Assembly (NCBI GenBank): GCA_013397435.1
Contig: VZRG01000882.1
Location: 63,229 to 127,228, forward strand
Origin: Erythrocercus mccallii
Taxonomy: Eukaryota; Chordata; Aves; Passeriformes; Dicruridae
Reading direction: 5' to 3'
Length of the DNA stretch: 64,000 nt
Under the pieces are notes generated by a model. It ran no database searches and was not told the DNA's origin. It worked only from the letters and a program-made list of their open reading frames with translations. Positions 61,101 through 64,000 of the stretch are shown here, piece after piece. The first letter of the stretch is position 1. Every line of letters starts with the position of its first letter. The position numbers and the translations under genes were made by a program.

Positions 61101-61600
61101 ATTAAGAAGAGCAAAATTCTGAGTGACGAGTTTATATCAACTAGATGACCTATTACAAATAAACAGAAGAAAAATTTACAAACAGAAAAAAAAAAAAGGC
61201 CTATGGACAAATCATGCTTAGGAGATGGAACACTAGCAAGCAGCATGGAAAACCAGTGATGCTGTCAGTCAGCAGTCCTAGCCAAAGCCTGAATCATTTC
61301 ACATCACATACAAAGCTGTGAAAAAGCTTCATAAAATGTAAAACCACTGTAGTTTCAGGCCAAGAGGAAAAACTGTAAAAAAAATAGTCACAAAAAGCTG
61401 GAATTGGTGAGGTTATGAGTAAAATCACCAAATTGTTGAAAACCTTATGAGACAGGGAAGCTTTCTCATCAGTCTGAAAGCAGCACTTCATTCAAAATGC
61501 CAAGGATGACCTAAGCATAAGCACAAAGTGTGAAGGCTTTGGGGTCCCTTCAGTCTTCTCCTTCAGACAGACATAAAGAGAGTTAATGAACTAAGGCAAA
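58110..61600. other. Intergenic stretch without recognised genes
   Basis: AT-rich DNA with A-runs (about 59622, 60474 and 61188) and short frames only. The open frame at 60739-61092 matches no family and has no supporting splice or promoter signal. Confidence 0.55.
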
Positions 61601-61620
61601 TGTAAAGAAAGGTCAAGATA

Positions 61621-62060
61621 TGGTTCTTTCCAGAAAACCAAGGAAGGCCCTACCTGATTTTTACCCTAAGAGCAGTCATCAAAGAGATAATTGCGTAGCA
61701 AAAGCCACCAAACTTCATGTATTTAAAGAAAGCTTTTGACAGGCTTTAGTATCAATGTTATCTTGAAGGATTATGAACTCCAAGAAAAACAATGGACATG
61801 AAAACTTTTAGCAAGGCATAGTTTTATATCTTAAGTAAACATAGCTTCATTGAACAGTTTAACGGAGCTGAGTGTCAAATGAAAAAGCCTTGTTTCCCCT
61901 TTATGTCACTGCCTGCTTCATTATGAGAAGGGATAATGAGAATTATGTGAGAAAGTGTTTATCATTTGGCTTACATGGCACCAGATAGCTTAAGAACAGC
62001 AAGCACGATTTGGATTTTGCTGATGATGCTGTGACCACCCTACCGACAGGATTATAAAAC
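61621..62060 (+). mobile_element. Decayed non-CR1 LINE reverse-transcriptase fragment
   Basis: One frame from about 61627 reads FFPENQGRPYLIFTLRAVIKE, a stop, then QKPPNFMYLKKAFDRL ending at 61746. This is the order of reverse-transcriptase blocks, with the A-motif aspartate in KAFDRL. About 90 codons later, in a shifted frame at about 62008-62031, DLDFADDAV gives the catalytic ADD motif. The spacing fits the reverse-transcriptase domain of RTE-like or related LINEs. Several stops and at least one frameshift show it is long dead. The motifs differ from CR1, whose A-motif reads differently. The assignment to a clade is tentative. Confidence 0.55.
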
Positions 62061-64000
62061 ACCTTCACCAATATGAACCAAAGAGCTTTAATAATTAGCA
62101 ATTACTAAAATCTAGGCAGGACTCACCAATTTGCAGTTCAAATTGTCTGCAAGATATCATCAAGAGCAAGAAAGCTGATACCAGAAGAGGTTTCATTAGG
62201 CAACACAACAAGAGCTTTCCCCAGCTTAAACACTTGCAGCTTATCACTGCTTGGACTTGCAGGCATATTAAAGGCTGTATCCAGCCAGAGCTCTATCTGC
62301 TCATGAATCCTGTTCATCCCTGAGCAGCACTTGGGATATGTACATTGTGTCCTGAGTGATGAACTTGTATTTTATATTCATCACAGTGAAACAATATGTT
62401 TACAGGCTTGAGAAACACGTTCCATCTCAAGAGTCATGCCTTGATTAAGTGATCTGAGCTAAATGTAACTGAGAAAGGGCTGGAGGAGGACCTGGGCAGC
62501 AAGGCAGTTTTGCATCTGATTACTTTAGGAATGTCCTTTAATTTGGTCAGCAAATAATTATTTACTTGGTTAATTATGCATTCTATATGTTAAGAACAAG
62601 ATGTTGGCTGTTCCCTTGATATTTCCATGAACTTACAAACATGACTTGACTTTTATCTGTCAAATTTCTGACTATAGTCTACTTTCACAAAAGCAAAACA
62701 AAGTTAATATTTGCAAATGCCATTTTTATAATGGATTGCTTTTGATAAGCACTAGAAGGCTAAGAACTGATTCCCAGAAGTGTGAGGTAGCTGTATTTTC
62801 AGTTAATGTGAGACCTCACAACTGCTTAAAACTGTGCTTCTCATGGATAGTAAACAGCTCTTTTTCTTTAAAATTCAGGTGTCCTTTATGCCATTTCATG
62901 CTCTCTGTTCAACTGACACTTGAACAGACCTATTATAGATTCATATTTTTAGGATGTGACTCACAATTACCTTAAAAAATCATTATTCAGGTAATGTAAC
63001 ATAATGTATTCTAGAGATTCTGCAATTAGAGAGAGCTGCTGCCACTGCTGCTCTTCAAGTGCCATTTGAATAGCTCTGTATTGGTGTCTTTTGGTTTAGT
63101 TCATTGATCCTTAGGCTGTGTATTTCAGGAGTCTCAGATAGGGGTTCTGACTTACAAGCTAATAACAACTTTCAAAAACGCAGCATCCATGTCCTTCTTT
63201 TTTGTGATAAAGGAGGAAACGCTGTGAAAAGCAGGGGAAAATAACTTTTTTTTTTCTTATGCTCATGGCAAACAAATACTGCAGCTAGCAGTATTGCTGA
63301 TTCAGGGTCAACTACAAGCTGCATTAATTAATCTGAGATTTTGTGAAGTGGTTGATTGTCTTTCTCCTAATTCATCGGGGTGGTTTCTGCCCTGTGGCAC
63401 TTGAAATACTCGATTCACACTGGCACTTCAGTTTTGGAGAAGATAAAACCCCATTCCCCTAACACCCACCTGCTTTATCTGCAGCACTGCTTTGGCTTCA
63501 GGAATGTACTGCCGGAGAAACTGATAGCATCCCTAATTTTCAGGCTCTGTGGAATAAATTTTAAATGGCAAAAAAACCCTCAAAATTGAAAAAACATGTT
63601 TCAGTCAAACAGAGTTACATTTTCATTTAAAATGGAAATAAAAGCAAGAACCATGGACTTGGAGTATGCATAGCCTTAGGCTTTGGTAGTGCCCAAGGCT
63701 ACCTTCCCATCTCTGTTTATATCCCAGGTTTCCAATTTTTCCTGAATGCCAATGAAGCTTCTAATTTGACCACAAATCTCCTTTATTTTCAGAGGACCTC
63801 TTCTATTTCCAGAGGATCTCTCCTGAGGTTCTGCCTCAGGCATCACAGAGATCTCTCAAGCTTACCTGAGAATGACTGCCTTGAAGGGTAGACTGATAAC
63901 CCATTCAGGAAACCCATTCCTCTTCTCATTTTTATCTTTTCATAAGTCTTTTGAGTAATAGACTTAATGTTTTACAAATAACATGAAAAATGGGATGGAT
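62061..64000. other. Intergenic stretch without recognised genes
   Basis: The first few hundred bases may continue the LINE relic but show no clear motif. Beyond that I see only short open frames and AT-rich sequence. The window ends inside this stretch. Confidence 0.5.

Noticed and set aside
1..64000. CRISPR arrays, operons, riboswitches, tRNA or rRNA genes
   Set aside because: Nothing of these kinds was seen. The spliced genes and CR1 elements show this is vertebrate nuclear DNA, and the tandem repeats lack the spacer structure of CRISPR arrays.

Overview
This is eukaryotic genomic DNA, almost certainly from a bird. The evidence is several CR1 LINE fragments, avian-type solo LTRs and two vertebrate genes in their conserved tail-to-tail order. 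The LTR types suggest a passerine, but that rests on recognition alone. It is AT-rich intronic and intergenic DNA with two CpG-rich promoters and one assembly gap (41325-42199).

Layout. (1) 1-318: CpG-rich promoter with GC boxes, overlapping a 51-bp minisatellite. RIBC2 is expected head-to-head off the left edge, from vertebrate synteny. (2) 319-28845, plus strand: complete SMC1B, the meiosis-specific SMC1 subunit of cohesin. I placed 25 coding exons, all with GT-AG introns and a continuous frame, giving 1241 residues with intact Walker A, signature motif and Walker B. Intron 1 holds a second CpG-rich patch with a YY1-type site. Introns carry CR1 fragments and small tandem duplications, and no other gene was seen in them. 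(3) 28846-34909: the space between the two 3' ends, with a candidate SMC1B poly(A) signal, a long decayed CR1 and one short exon-like segment on the minus strand. (4) 34910-39316, minus strand: complete coding region of FAM118A, a SIR2-fold protein of 336 residues in five coding exons. Its CpG-rich promoter and probable noncoding first exon lie at about 40.8-41.3 kb and run into the gap. (5) 42.2-64 kb: no protein gene I can support. It holds CR1 ends, a sequon-rich minus-strand open frame, a degenerate repeat array interrupted by an ERVL-type solo LTR (48.3-50.6 kb), ERVK-type and other LTR remnants (55.4-57.7 kb), an 18-bp minisatellite, microsatellites and a decayed non-CR1 LINE reverse-transcriptase fragment (61.6-62.1 kb).

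The two genes are neighbours by ancestral synteny rather than by pathway: SMC1B acts in meiotic chromosome cohesion, FAM118A belongs to the noncanonical SIR2/NAD-binding family. I found no new multi-gene system. The best leads are the repeat array with its nested LTR, the non-CR1 LINE relic, the sequon-rich frame and two glycine replacements in the SMC1B head.
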